Shown here: one piece after another, positions 18,740-26,701 of the stretch
How positions within the stretch are numbered: position 1 is the stretch's first letter
How the letters are laid out: each line of letters starts with the position of its first letter
Assembly: GCA_016722065.1 (NCBI GenBank)
Contig: JADKGX010000002.1
Span: 744,001 to 808,000, forward strand
Direction: 5' to 3'
Origin: Planctomycetota bacterium
GTDB lineage: Bacteria > Planctomycetota > UBA8742 > UBA2392
Length of the DNA stretch: 64,000 bases
Notes under the pieces: model-generated
What the model was told of the DNA's origin: nothing
Seen by the model: only the letters and a program-made list of their open reading frames with translations
The model's database searches: none
Made by a program: the position numbers and the translations under genes

Positions 18740-18846
18740 GTCAATTTGACAGCCAGTGGCAATGGGCCTGCGAAATCGGCAACCCGGACCGTCCTGGTCC
18801 GCGACAACAAGGCCATTTGAAGCCAGTTTTGGGCGTACCCGCGGCA

Positions 18847-18863
18847 TTGGCACGCGCAGTGCG
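18847..18863 (+). promoter_or_regulatory. Sigma-54-like -24/-12 site upstream of hsp20
   Basis: TTGGCACG, 4 bases, then GTGCG: the invariant GG and GC are separated by exactly 10 bases, as in sigma-54 promoters, though the -12 box is imperfect (GTGCG for TTGCA). It lies 47 bp before the hsp20 ATG. Similar TTGGCACG strings occur by chance elsewhere in this GC-rich DNA. Confidence 0.3.
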
Positions 18864-18909
18864 ATAGTCGGCTGGAGACTGTTTCTGGACCCCAAACCGG
18901 AGAACAAAC

Positions 18910-19341
18910 ATGACTGGACTGAAACTGCGGGACCCATTTGATCTTGGCGGCATGCGCAACCTGATGCGTGCGTTCTTCAACGAGCCCGGGCTTGAAGTTG
19001 CGCCCACGCTTGACGAAGGCGCGCTGGCCGTCGACATCAGCGAAGGCAAGGAAGGCGAAACCATCGTTCGCGCAAGCCTGCCCGGCTTCAAGAAAGAAGA
19101 CGTGACGGTCAGCGTTCACCAGGGCGTGCTTGACATCAAGGCCGAGCAGACCCAGGAAACCGAGACCAGCCACGAGAAGTTCTATCGCAAGGAACGCCGC
19201 TGGGGTTCCCTCAGCCGCCGCATTGCCCTGCCCGGCAACCCCGCCGAAGACGGCGTGGGCGCCGAACTCAAGGACGGCGTGCTGACGGTGACCATCAAGC
19301 CAAGCAAGGCCAATCAGCCGCGCCAGATTGCGATTCGCTAA
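18910..19341 (+). CDS. hsp20: Small heat-shock protein, Hsp20/alpha-crystallin family
   Basis: 143-residue ATP-independent chaperone that binds unfolding proteins. The alpha-crystallin domain occupies about residues 38-135: VRASLPGFKKEDVTVSV, FYRKERRWGSLSRRIALP and the hallmark ELKDGVLTVTIKP (the A-x-x-x-n-GvL motif). The length and the FxRxF-like FYRKERRWG region fit class-A bacterial sHsps. GGAG lies before the ATG. It appears monocistronic, between two hairpins, with a possible sigma-54-type promoter upstream. Confidence 0.95.
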   Translation: MTGLKLRDPFDLGGMRNLMRAFFNEPGLEVAPTLDEGALAVDISEGKEGETIVRASLPGFKKEDVTVSVHQGVLDIKAEQTQETETSHEKFYRKERRWGSLSRRIALPGNPAEDGVGAELKDGVLTVTIKPSKANQPRQIAIR

Positions 19342-19359
19342 AGCTGCGTTTGGAAACCT

Positions 19360-19385
19360 GCCGGGCCCGATGGTTCGGGCCCGGC
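19360..19385. terminator. Bidirectional hairpin between hsp20 and the FecR-like gene
   Basis: 11-bp perfect stem GCCGGGCCCGA/TCGGGCCCGGC with loop TGGT, between two converging genes. No T run on the plus side. Confidence 0.65.
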
Positions 19386-19391
19386 TGCGGC

Positions 19392-20879
19392 TCAGCGCAG
19401 CGTGTAGACCTGCACGTCGTCGATACGCAGTTCAAAGGCGCGCATGGGTTCGTCAGCAGATGGCGGCACGCTGAACTGCAGGCCGCTGTAATTTGCACCA
19501 GCCTCAAAGCCGCTTTCCTCGCGGCCGGGGCCGGCCATTAACCCTTCCAGCGATACATCCAGCAGGCGCCAGCCCACACCCGGTGCCAGGCGCACGCGCA
19601 AGCTGACAGCGCGCACGCCGCCCGTGACATGCAGGCGCGCCCGCACGTCGACCACGCTGGCGTCGGTGTTGACCCATGCGCGCAGGCGCAGGCCTTTGCG
19701 GCCTTGAAACAACGGGTCGAACTGGCTGCTGCCCACGGCGCTTTGGGCTTTGTCCCATTGCATGGCAAATCCACTGTCCAGACCCCCGGTGGTCAATGCG
19801 CCAAGGTCGCAATCGCCAGCGCCGGTTTCGAAATCCCAGTGCAGGTAGTCTTGCACAGTCGCCGCCGCTTCGGCGCGCAGGGCTTGCAGCGCGGCACCTT
19901 CGAGTTTTTGTTCCGCCAGACCCCGGGCCAGCGACAGCAGAGTGTTTCGGCCCACCGTGGCGCTTTCGGTTTCGCGCCGCACCTCGGCACGTCCCGTCAA
20001 CACTGCAACCTCTGAAAGGCCGCGCTGGCCAGTCAGCACATACTCGCCGGGTTCCAGGCGCAGGGCGGCGTCCTCGCATTCCAGTTTGAAGCCGGGTTCC
20101 AGCACACGCAGGGACAGCCGACCGCGCAACAGCTTGATCGATCGCGGCCCCAGAATGGCCAGCTCGCCGCGCCCGCCCAGTGTCAGGCGCGTGTCTTCGC
20201 TGCGCAGCAATGCTTCACCCCGTCCCACTTTCACCTGGTCGCCGCCCCACAGGCCGCGCCCGGGCAGTGCCTTGACGTATTCCTGGGCGGCAATCGGCAA
20301 CACGCTGACCTCTTGCACGCCGGTGTCGCCAATGACGAACCAGGGCTCCGGCAGCGGAATCAGCGTTTCGATTGGTGGCGGGTCTACTTTCGTTGGCGGC
20401 GGGTCCACAGGCAGGCGCGGCGGCGGCTGGGGCGGCAGCCCGTTTGCTGGTGGCTGGTTGGATCGCGGCGTGTTGCCCGCTGGCTGGTTCGCGTGTGGCA
20501 CGTTGCCCGGCATGCTTGTGCCCGCCGTATTGCCGGCAGCCATAGGCTGGTTTTCGGCCTGGCGCTGCCGATAGCGCACGTAGTTGTCCATGGCCAGCCC
20601 GCCGGCCAGCAGAAACACCACGCCCACCAGCGGCCCTAAAATCCAGAAGTATCGCGAAGGTACCCGCGTCTCGGCCCCGGCCAGCGAAGCCGTGCCCGTG
20701 CCCGTTACCCGCGCAGAAAGCCGGCGTGTGGCAATGCGGTGTTCCAGTGCCAGGCGCGTGTAGTATTCCGCAAAACGCGGGTCGGAAAGCCTCAGCGCCT
20801 CCCACTTGGCGCGCAGGGGTTCCTCCAGCCGGCCCTCCAGCGCGGCAATGCACATGCGGCGGAATTCGGGCTCGTCCAT
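19392..20879 (-). CDS. FecR-like single-pass membrane protein
   Basis: 495-residue membrane protein. The cytoplasmic N-terminus (1-75) has DPRFAEYYTRLALEHR, resembling the anti-sigma-like head of planctomycete FecR proteins. A membrane segment lies near residues 77-97, then a Gln/Asn/Pro-rich linker (ANQPAGN repeats), then a FecR-type beta domain (GEALLRSEDTRLTLGGRGE, LRGRLSLRVL) and a C-terminal jelly-roll-like region. FecR domains usually sense envelope state and act on an ECF sigma factor, but no sigma factor gene is adjacent, so the partner is unknown. The ATG at 20879 is the only good start. Confidence 0.78.
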   Translation of the reverse strand: MDEPEFRRMCIAALEGRLEEPLRAKWEALRLSDPRFAEYYTRLALEHRIATRRLSARVTGTGTASLAGAETRVPSRYFWILGPLVGVVFLLAGGLAMDNYVRYRQRQAENQPMAAGNTAGTSMPGNVPHANQPAGNTPRSNQPPANGLPPQPPPRLPVDPPPTKVDPPPIETLIPLPEPWFVIGDTGVQEVSVLPIAAQEYVKALPGRGLWGGDQVKVGRGEALLRSEDTRLTLGGRGELAILGPRSIKLLRGRLSLRVLEPGFKLECEDAALRLEPGEYVLTGQRGLSEVAVLTGRAEVRRETESATVGRNTLLSLARGLAEQKLEGAALQALRAEAAATVQDYLHWDFETGAGDCDLGALTTGGLDSGFAMQWDKAQSAVGSSQFDPLFQGRKGLRLRAWVNTDASVVDVRARLHVTGGVRAVSLRVRLAPGVGWRLLDVSLEGLMAGPGREESGFEAGANYSGLQFSVPPSADEPMRAFELRIDDVQVYTLR

Positions 20880-21007
20880 GCCGTCATTGTACGCCGCGGG
20901 GCGCCTTTGCGCACGCCCGCCACTAGATTCCAGCCGTCACTTTGGCCGGCTGCCGGGTTGCGTGGGCCGGCCCGGCTGCCTAGATTCCGCGCCCCAAGGA
21001 GGCACCC

Positions 21008-21790
21008 GTGGCACAGGGCAAAAGTCTGCTGGTTCTGATTGAAGGCACCGACGAGCTGCTGCCCGTGGCCAAGGGCATTGGCGCATCGCGCATTGACGGC
21101 TCGATTTACCACTGGCGCGCCCCGGCCAGCGGCGACATGCCCGAAACCTTTATCTCATGCACCGGCGTGGGCACCAAGCGCAGCTATGAGTGCACCAAAA
21201 AACGCATCGCGGAAACCAACCCCGGCCTGATTGTCAGCGCCGGAACCTTTGGCGCGATCATTCACGGCATCGAAATGACTCACTGGCTGTGCAACGCCCA
21301 AAGCTTGATGCTGGCCGACGCCGCGCAGCAACGTGCCCCGCGTACCAAGCTTGACGGCGGCCCCGCAAGCGCCCCCCACGTGGCGCGCCTGCGTGAGGGG
21401 CTGGTGGCCGCCGGCGGCAAGTGGCTGGACGGCCTGCTGGTGTGCGTGGGCGACGTGCCACTGTTTGCCGAAGACGAAAAAGCCGCCATCGCAAAAGCCA
21501 ACAACGCCGTCGGCGTTGACATGGAAACCTTCGGCATTGCCCAGGCCGCAACCGAAGCCGGCATTGCCTGGGTGACGGCGCGGGTGTGCGTGGACACGCC
21601 GGCGATTCCACTGCCGGATTTCGGGGCGCTGAACCACACCACGGGCCGGCCCTATTACGGCCGCCTGTTCAAGTGGATTTTCCTGCACCCGATTCGCTGC
21701 GTGCCCACGCTGTACGGGCTGTGGAAGCTGGTCAACGTCTACGGCAAGCAACTGGCGCAGATCATCAAGCAGGGTTACCTGAAACCCTGA
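21008..21790 (+). CDS. Nucleoside phosphorylase/hydrolase-like protein (PNP/MTAN superfamily)
   Basis: 260-residue protein. The early GVGTKRS (phosphate or ribose loop), LIVSAGTFGAI (central strand) and especially VGVDMETFGIAQAA (the VDME base/ribose-binding motif) place it in the PNP/MTAN-like nucleoside phosphorylase superfamily; some members work in hopanoid or futalosine pathways. The substrate cannot be told. The start is a GTG at 21008 with AAGGAGG eight bases upstream. It converges with the vWA gene across a long hairpin. Confidence 0.8.
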   Translation: MAQGKSLLVLIEGTDELLPVAKGIGASRIDGSIYHWRAPASGDMPETFISCTGVGTKRSYECTKKRIAETNPGLIVSAGTFGAIIHGIEMTHWLCNAQSLMLADAAQQRAPRTKLDGGPASAPHVARLREGLVAAGGKWLDGLLVCVGDVPLFAEDEKAAIAKANNAVGVDMETFGIAQAATEAGIAWVTARVCVDTPAIPLPDFGALNHTTGRPYYGRLFKWIFLHPIRCVPTLYGLWKLVNVYGKQLAQIIKQGYLKP

Positions 21791-21820
21791 GTATTGCGGC
21801 GGCGCGCTTGCAACCAATGA

Positions 21821-21848
21821 AACCGGGGGGCCTGATGGCCCCCCGGTT
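21821..21848. terminator. Bidirectional hairpin between the phosphorylase and vWA genes
   Basis: Perfect 12-bp stem AACCGGGGGGCC/GGCCCCCCGGTT with loop TGAT. On the minus strand it is followed by TTTCATTGG. Confidence 0.7.
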
Positions 21849-21878
21849 GTGCCTCCTCCGTGATTCTTTGTTCGCTGC

Positions 21879-22703
21879 TCAGGCCGAGATGTACACACCA
21901 CCGGCCAGTGCCGCGAGCTGCTGCATGAACTGCATGGCTGAACCGACGCCACCGATGCAGATGCAAACCAGCGTCGTATCCGTGAACTTGTTCCACCAGG
22001 TGGGGAAGTCCGCCAGAATCTGGCTGGAGCTGCCGCTGGTGTTGGGGCTTCCGTCTGTCAGCAGGAACATCTTGGTCAAGTCGGCGGGATAGACCTGGCA
22101 GCTCTTCTTCAAGCAGGCATAGGTCGGCGTACCGCCACCGGGGTTGGTGTTGCTGCCGTTGACCCAGGCAATCGCGCTGGACTTGTTGCCATCGGTGCCC
22201 GTCAACAGGCTGCCCCACATGAACACGCTGTAATCCTGGCTGACGCCGAACTGGTCGCCATAGGCCACGCAGTCGAATTCGTCGTCTTCGGTCAGGTCAC
22301 CGATCACGCTGGTCGTTTCGGCACGCACGGTCGCAATACGCGAGCCGTACATGGAACCGGAAGCGTCCAACAGGAAGGCGAACTTACCGTGTACCGGTTC
22401 CCCGTAATAGGTCGGGGGATCTTCCGGTGGAGGAGGCGAAGGAGGAGTTTCGCTGGGCGGAACGTCCTCGCCTTCACTCGGCGGAGCTGGCGGGGGTGGA
22501 GCCGGCGGGGGAGGTGCGGGTTCGGGGGGTGTCGCTGTGCCACCGGCGGGCGCCGGCAGCTTCAGGCTGACGCCACCCAGCGGACGGTCGTGCGAGTCCG
22601 TCTTGGTTGCGTCCTTGCTGGAAAGCTCCGGCTGCGAGCTTGACTGGGCGAACAGGGCGCCCGCGAAAGCAAAGCAGGCCAGGGCTACTAGAACCTTGCG
22701 CAT
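21879..22703 (-). CDS. Secreted von Willebrand factor type A protein
   Basis: 274 residues: signal peptide ending at LFAQ, a Pro/Glu-rich linker (about 50-100, with PPPPAPPPP), then a vWA domain. The metal site is complete: DASGS (DxSxS), a GGGTPT threonine and LTDGSPN. Such secreted or periplasmic vWA proteins bind partners through a divalent metal. Start and GGAGA ribosome-binding sequence are clear at 22703. There is no second domain or transmembrane anchor after the vWA. Partner unknown. Confidence 0.9.
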   Translation of the reverse strand: MRKVLVALACFAFAGALFAQSSSQPELSSKDATKTDSHDRPLGGVSLKLPAPAGGTATPPEPAPPPPAPPPPAPPSEGEDVPPSETPPSPPPPEDPPTYYGEPVHGKFAFLLDASGSMYGSRIATVRAETTSVIGDLTEDDEFDCVAYGDQFGVSQDYSVFMWGSLLTGTDGNKSSAIAWVNGSNTNPGGGTPTYACLKKSCQVYPADLTKMFLLTDGSPNTSGSSSQILADFPTWWNKFTDTTLVCICIGGVGSAMQFMQQLAALAGGVYISA

Positions 22704-22963
22704 GATCTTCTCCGTTACTGCTTCCTCAAAACGTGCCAGTGCCTGCTGATAAGCAGCGCCCGTGCCAATTCTGGCCGGGCCCTTGCTTACGGCGGCGTAA
22801 CGCCCCCGGAAACGCCATCTGTAAGCCTTTGGCGCGATTGATACGATCTGGTTACGGGTACGCGGTCGATGGTGCCGATATCTTCAGCACCCGATTTCGC
22901 CGCCATGGCACCGCCGGGAAACAGATTTTGGGAACAAGTAACTACGCAGGGGGCCCCACCGCA

Positions 22964-23389
22964 GTGTTGAACCTGAAAACATTCTTTCCAGACGTCGACG
23001 ATGCCAGCATTGCCGACGCCAACGATATTCTTCGCCCCTACACCGACCTTGTGCCCATTACTATTGAGGGCAGCCGCGTGTTTTTGCCCAACAACAACAG
23101 CCTGTGGCGCGGCATGCAGTTCTGGGGCCTGATGACCGGTGAAATCTCCATCGACTTCGGCCTGTTTTGCATTGCCGGCACCTGCAAGAACTGCAAAAGC
23201 CGCATCAAGCGACCCGGCAAAGATGAACGGCTGTCGGTTCTGGCCTGCCAGACAACGGTGGAACCCGGCCTGGAAATCGTGCGCCTGGCCCAGGGGTTTG
23301 TGTTTCGCAAAAAAGCCGGCCGCATCTGGGACGCCATGACGGTAGCGCCCGCGCCATCGCCAGCCGCACCACCGGATCAGCACCCATAG
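22964..23389 (+). CDS. 2Fe-2S ferredoxin-type protein
   Basis: The C-terminal half carries the plant-type ferredoxin pattern: FCIAGTCKNCK (C-x4-C-x2-C) and LACQTTVEPGLEI with the fourth Cys, as in oxidoreductase electron-transfer domains. A [2Fe-2S] carrier is the likely role. The upstream region (TAVLNLKTFFPDVDD, ITIEGSRVFLPNN) is not recognised. The start is uncertain: this GTG at 22964 follows a G-rich stretch; a TTG at 22928 in the same frame is possible; and an ATG at 22905 opens another frame that stops at 22970, so a one-base error near GGGGGCCCC (22949-22957) is also possible. No oxidoreductase partner is adjacent. Confidence 0.6.
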   Translation: MLNLKTFFPDVDDASIADANDILRPYTDLVPITIEGSRVFLPNNNSLWRGMQFWGLMTGEISIDFGLFCIAGTCKNCKSRIKRPGKDERLSVLACQTTVEPGLEIVRLAQGFVFRKKAGRIWDAMTVAPAPSPAAPPDQHP

Positions 23390-23453
23390 ATCCACACCCA
23401 AGCGGCGGGGTAGATCCCGTCCGCCATCGCGGGCAACGACGCCCGAAACACAG

Positions 23454-23516
23454 CCCCGCCCTTGCGGGCGGGGACGACGGCAACTGCGTGGTCCTCAGAT
23501 GAACACGGACAAACAC
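23454..23516 (+). repeat. GC hairpin plus CGACGGCAACTGCGTGG repeat element
   Basis: CCCCGCCC-TTGC-GGGCGGGG (23454-23473) is followed by CGACGGCAACTGCGTGGTCC and a CACGGACAAACACAGAT tail. The same order recurs at 41075-41127, and the hairpin part at 50467-50486. Confidence 0.75.
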
Positions 23517-23562
23517 AGATCAGACGAAAGCGGACCGGCGGCTTGGTTGGGTGTGCCTGCGC

Positions 23563-24451
23563 TCAGGCCCGGGTTTCTTCGCTGGGCGAGCGTTTCAAGC
23601 GCTGGCTGGCGTGCTTGAGAAACCGGCGCTCTTCGATGGTCAGGCTGTCCATGCCTGTGGAAGCAATCTTGCCCAGCAGCCGGTCCATGCGGCTTTCCAC
23701 TTCATGGCGCGTCAGCAGGTCGACTTCGTCCACAAAGTACAGGTCCCCCACGTTGCCTTCGCCACGCAGCCGCACGCGGCGCATTTGCAGCCGCCGGTTG
23801 ACTACAAAGGCCGTCACAGCCAGCACCGGCCCGACACAAGCCGCAGCCAGCAGACCGTCATAGGCCGGGTGACTCAAGAACGCCGCGCCCATGGCCGCAA
23901 TCACCAACCCACCCAGCACCACCATCACGCGCAGGTCGGCGCGGGCTTCGCTTTCTTCGTCGCGGTGTTCCAGGTTGATCAGCAGCGAAGTCACCGCCAG
24001 AAACGTTGCATAGGCCAGCGAACTGTAGGCATAGCCGCCGGGCATGGCAGCGGCCACCGTGGCGTGGGCCAGTGTGCACAGAATGAAAGTTGCCACCGTG
24101 CGCCGGGTGCCGTAGTAGGCCTCCACGGCCGGGCCGCAATGCAGCACTGAAAAGCCACACAGGCCAAACAGCAGCAGGCTGAACAGAAAATCCAGCGGCA
24201 GAAAACCCGCACCCAGTGTGGTGCCAGAAATCGGCGCGTAATGGGTCAGTGGAAACAGCAGGCCGCCCAGGTTCATTTCGCTGAAATCCAGCGCAAACAG
24301 CCGGCCAAAAGGGAACACCGGAAATCTCGGCCACATAGATCGCCGCCTGCGAAAACACCAGCGCCGCGCCCAGGGCCAGCGTGAACGGGTGGGCCAGCAG
24401 GCGTTCCACCACCTGGTCGCGGTGCGGCGGCTTGGAAATCGTGGCGTTCAT
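23563..24451 (-). pseudogene. Rhomboid-like membrane protein, frameshifted
   Basis: The N-terminus reads in one frame from the ATG at 24451 (TLALGAALVFSQAAIYVAEI, a membrane segment) to GVPF, and the rest continues in another frame as GRLFALDFSEMN down to 23563. Dropping one base from the AAAA run at 24307-24310 restores a single 290-residue reading frame with about five membrane helices, a YYGTRR turn and a soluble C-terminus (DSLTIEERRFLKHAS) typical of rhomboid-family tails. The GxSxG serine motif of active rhomboids is not seen (YAYSSLAYA instead), so even the repaired protein may be a pseudoprotease. Either a real lesion or a base error. Confidence 0.7.
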
Positions 24452-24532
24452 GAACCTGAAGCCTCCTGCCCTCGCCCTTCATTGTATGCGCGCGCGGCAC
24501 CGCCCACAATGTTTGCGGCGTTCCTGATGCAA

Positions 24533-25516
24533 CTATGACGAAGACTTGGCCAGCCAGGTTGCAACCGCAGGGGCATAATAGCTCAGAATCACGTCGGCCC
24601 CCGCACGTGCAATGCCTGTCAGGCATTCCAGCACCGCTGACTGCTCATCCAGCCAGCCGCTTTGGGCCGCGGCTTTCAGCATCAGGTATTCCCCACTGAC
24701 CTGATAGGCCGCCACGGGCAGCGTGGTTGCCGCCCGCACGGCTGCAATCACGTCCAGGTAGGCCCCGGCGGGCTTGATCATCAGCATGTCGGCGCCTTGC
24801 GCCTGGTCCAACAGGGCTTCGCGCACGGCCTCGCGCGCGTTGGCGGGGTCCATCTGGTAGGTCTTCTTGTCGCCGGCCTTGGGGGCGGAATCCAGCGCAC
24901 CTCGAAAGGGCCCGTACAGTGCGCTGGCGTACTTTGCGGCGTAGCTCAAGATACCCACGTCGGTGAAACCCACGCCGTCCAGCGCGGCGCGAATCTGGCC
25001 CACGCGGCCATCCATCATGTCGCTGGGGGCAACCATGTCGGCCCCGGCCTGGGCGTGCATGAGGGCCTGTTGGCACAACACATCTACGGTTTCGTCGTTC
25101 AGGATCACGCCGTTGCGCACCAGCCCGTCGTGGCCGTCGCTGTTGTAGGGGTCCAGCGCGACATCCGTGATCACGCAAAGCTCTGGCAGGTGTTTCTTCA
25201 GGGCGCGAATCGTGCGCGGCACCAGGCCTTCCGGGCTCAGGGCCTCGCGCGCGTCAGGCGTCTTGCGGTCTTGCGGCACCTTGGGAAACAGCACGATGGC
25301 GCGCAGGCCCATCCCAAAGGCGCGTTCGGCTTCAGCCAGCAGACCTTGGGGCGACCAGCGCGTGACGCCGGGCAGCGATGCCAGCGGCTGGTCGGTGGCG
25401 TCGTCGTGCATGAACACCGGGTAGATGAATTGCTCTATGTGCAGGCGCGTCTGGCGCACCAGGCCGCGAACAGCGGCAGTGCGACGGTTGCGGCGCGGGC
25501 GGATGGGAAGTTCCAT
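24533..25516 (-). CDS. hemB: Delta-aminolevulinic acid dehydratase (porphobilinogen synthase)
   Basis: Condenses two 5-aminolevulinate molecules to porphobilinogen in heme and tetrapyrrole synthesis. The 327 residues include the two Schiff-base lysines (AAKYAS and MIKPAG) and the strongly conserved RWSPQGLL-like and DMMDGRVGQIR regions. The metal loop reads DVALDPYNSDGHDG: the three cysteines of the zinc form are absent, so this is the Mg/K-dependent class. It starts 53 bp from the divergent EF-hand gene, and the rhomboid-like gene follows downstream. Confidence 0.97.
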   Translation of the reverse strand: MELPIRPRRNRRTAAVRGLVRQTRLHIEQFIYPVFMHDDATDQPLASLPGVTRWSPQGLLAEAERAFGMGLRAIVLFPKVPQDRKTPDAREALSPEGLVPRTIRALKKHLPELCVITDVALDPYNSDGHDGLVRNGVILNDETVDVLCQQALMHAQAGADMVAPSDMMDGRVGQIRAALDGVGFTDVGILSYAAKYASALYGPFRGALDSAPKAGDKKTYQMDPANAREAVREALLDQAQGADMLMIKPAGAYLDVIAAVRAATTLPVAAYQVSGEYLMLKAAAQSGWLDEQSAVLECLTGIARAGADVILSYYAPAVATWLAKSSS

Positions 25517-25569
25517 GCCGCCATGATTGCCGCCGCCCGCGTGGCGTCAAGCGCTGCTAGACTATCGGC

Positions 25570-26520
25570 GTGAAGAACCTGCTGGCCCTGGTTTGCCTGC
25601 TGGCCCTGCCGCTGTCCGCCCACCCGCTGGACGACAAGGCCGAAGTGCGCAGTGACGTCACACTGGCCAGCGGCAACAGCATCGAGGTCAGCGTCGAATT
25701 CCGCTATTCCGACGTACGCGCCAGCTACACCGAGTTCGCCGCGGGGCTCGACCGCAACCAGGACGGGGCCGTCACGCGCGACGAACTGCGCCTGCGCTTT
25801 CTGGACCTTGTGGACCCGCTATCTCTGGCCCTGACCGTGCAGGTGGACGGCAAACCCCTGGCCCTGGCGCCCGAGTTCGCGCGTTTTGAGTTCAGCGACC
25901 TGAACAACGCGAAAGCCAGCGTAGACGACGAAGGCGGCCTGCCGACCTATACCTCGCGGATTTTTTATCGATTCGTGTTTACAGGCGTGCCCGAGCCTGT
26001 GCCGGCTGCGGGCCTGCACCGCGTTGAGTTCACGTTCAACACGACGCAGAACGTGCTTCACACCCCGCAGCAACAGATGGTGCCACACGATGCCCGCCCC
26101 GGTGCCGCACCCGTGCAAGGCGCAAAATGGGACCACGCCCAGGGCGGCTTGGCACGCTTGAGCTTTGACTGGCCGATTGCCGACCCCAACCAACCCGCCA
26201 GCAACGAACCCCGAAACGAACCCGGTAACACGCCCGGCAACGCGCCCGCCAGCAACACGCCCGCCAGCAACACGCCCGCAGCCAACACACGGCCAGAGGC
26301 CGGCCCCGACGGTGCCGAAATCGCCCAGCGCCTGCCCGCGATACTGACGCTGATTTCGGGTGCGTTAATGGCGTTGATCGGCCTAGGCACGGCTGCCAGC
26401 CGCCTGCGCGACCGCAAGAACCGCTGGGCCCGCACCCGCGGGCCACTACTGGTCGCATTCTGCGGCGCCGCCATAACGCTGGGCGCGATGCTTCGTTTAG
26501 GCTTGATCGGCACTCTTTAA
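25570..26520 (+). CDS. Exported EF-hand-containing membrane protein
   Basis: 316 residues beginning with a signal peptide (LLALVCLLALPLSAHP). A single EF-hand-like loop DRNQDGAVTRDEL lies near residues 60-72, giving likely Ca binding. A beta-rich region follows, then an Asn/Pro/Ala linker (ASNTPASNTPAANT). Two membrane helices close the protein (LTLISGALMALIGLG and LLVAFCGAAITLGAMLRLG). The start is the GTG at 25570, at the beginning of the signal sequence. The first 190 residues resemble uncharacterised domains of secreted bacterial proteins; I cannot name the family. Divergent from hemB. Confidence 0.7.
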   Translation: MKNLLALVCLLALPLSAHPLDDKAEVRSDVTLASGNSIEVSVEFRYSDVRASYTEFAAGLDRNQDGAVTRDELRLRFLDLVDPLSLALTVQVDGKPLALAPEFARFEFSDLNNAKASVDDEGGLPTYTSRIFYRFVFTGVPEPVPAAGLHRVEFTFNTTQNVLHTPQQQMVPHDARPGAAPVQGAKWDHAQGGLARLSFDWPIADPNQPASNEPRNEPGNTPGNAPASNTPASNTPAANTRPEAGPDGAEIAQRLPAILTLISGALMALIGLGTAASRLRDRKNRWARTRGPLLVAFCGAAITLGAMLRLGLIGTL

Positions 26521-26561
26521 CACTTCCAACGCAACTTGGCACGCCGCACCAGCAAGCAAAA

Positions 26562-26581
26562 GGCCCGGCCTAGGCCGGGCC
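26562..26581 (-). terminator. Rho-independent terminator of tRNA-Pro
   Basis: Stem GGCCCGGCC/GGCCGGGCC with a TA centre; on the minus strand TTTTGCTTG follows. It lies 8 bases beyond the tRNA 3' end. Confidence 0.85.
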
Positions 26582-26588
26582 CGCAAGC

Positions 26589-26665
26589 TGGTCGGGGTGA
26601 CAGGATTTGAACCGACGGCATCTACGTCCCAAACGTAGCGCTCTACCAGGCTGAGCTACACCCCG
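26589..26665 (-). tRNA. tRNA-Pro (UGG)
   Basis: Cloverleaf read on the minus strand: acceptor CGGGGTG with CACCCCG, a D-arm (GCTCAGCCTGGTAGAGC), anticodon stem CTACG/CGTAG enclosing TTTGGGA (anticodon TGG, reading CCA), T-arm with GGTTCAAAT. Discriminator A and an encoded CCA end follow. It has its own promoter and terminator. Confidence 0.97.
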
Positions 26666-26673
26666 ATGTCTTC

Positions 26674-26701
26674 ATTATATATGCCGCTGGCTTGTTATCA
26701 C
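26674..26701 (-). promoter_or_regulatory. Promoter of tRNA-Pro
   Basis: A perfect TATAAT (26679-26674, minus) lies 8 bp before the mature 5' end, with GTGATA 16 bp upstream (26701-26696) as a fair -35 that overlaps the stop codon of the preceding gene. Confidence 0.7.

Noticed and set aside
24303..24315. Programmed -1 frameshift at CCCTTTT in the rhomboid-like gene
   Set aside because: The frame change needed is +1, not -1; a simple extra base in the A4 run explains it.
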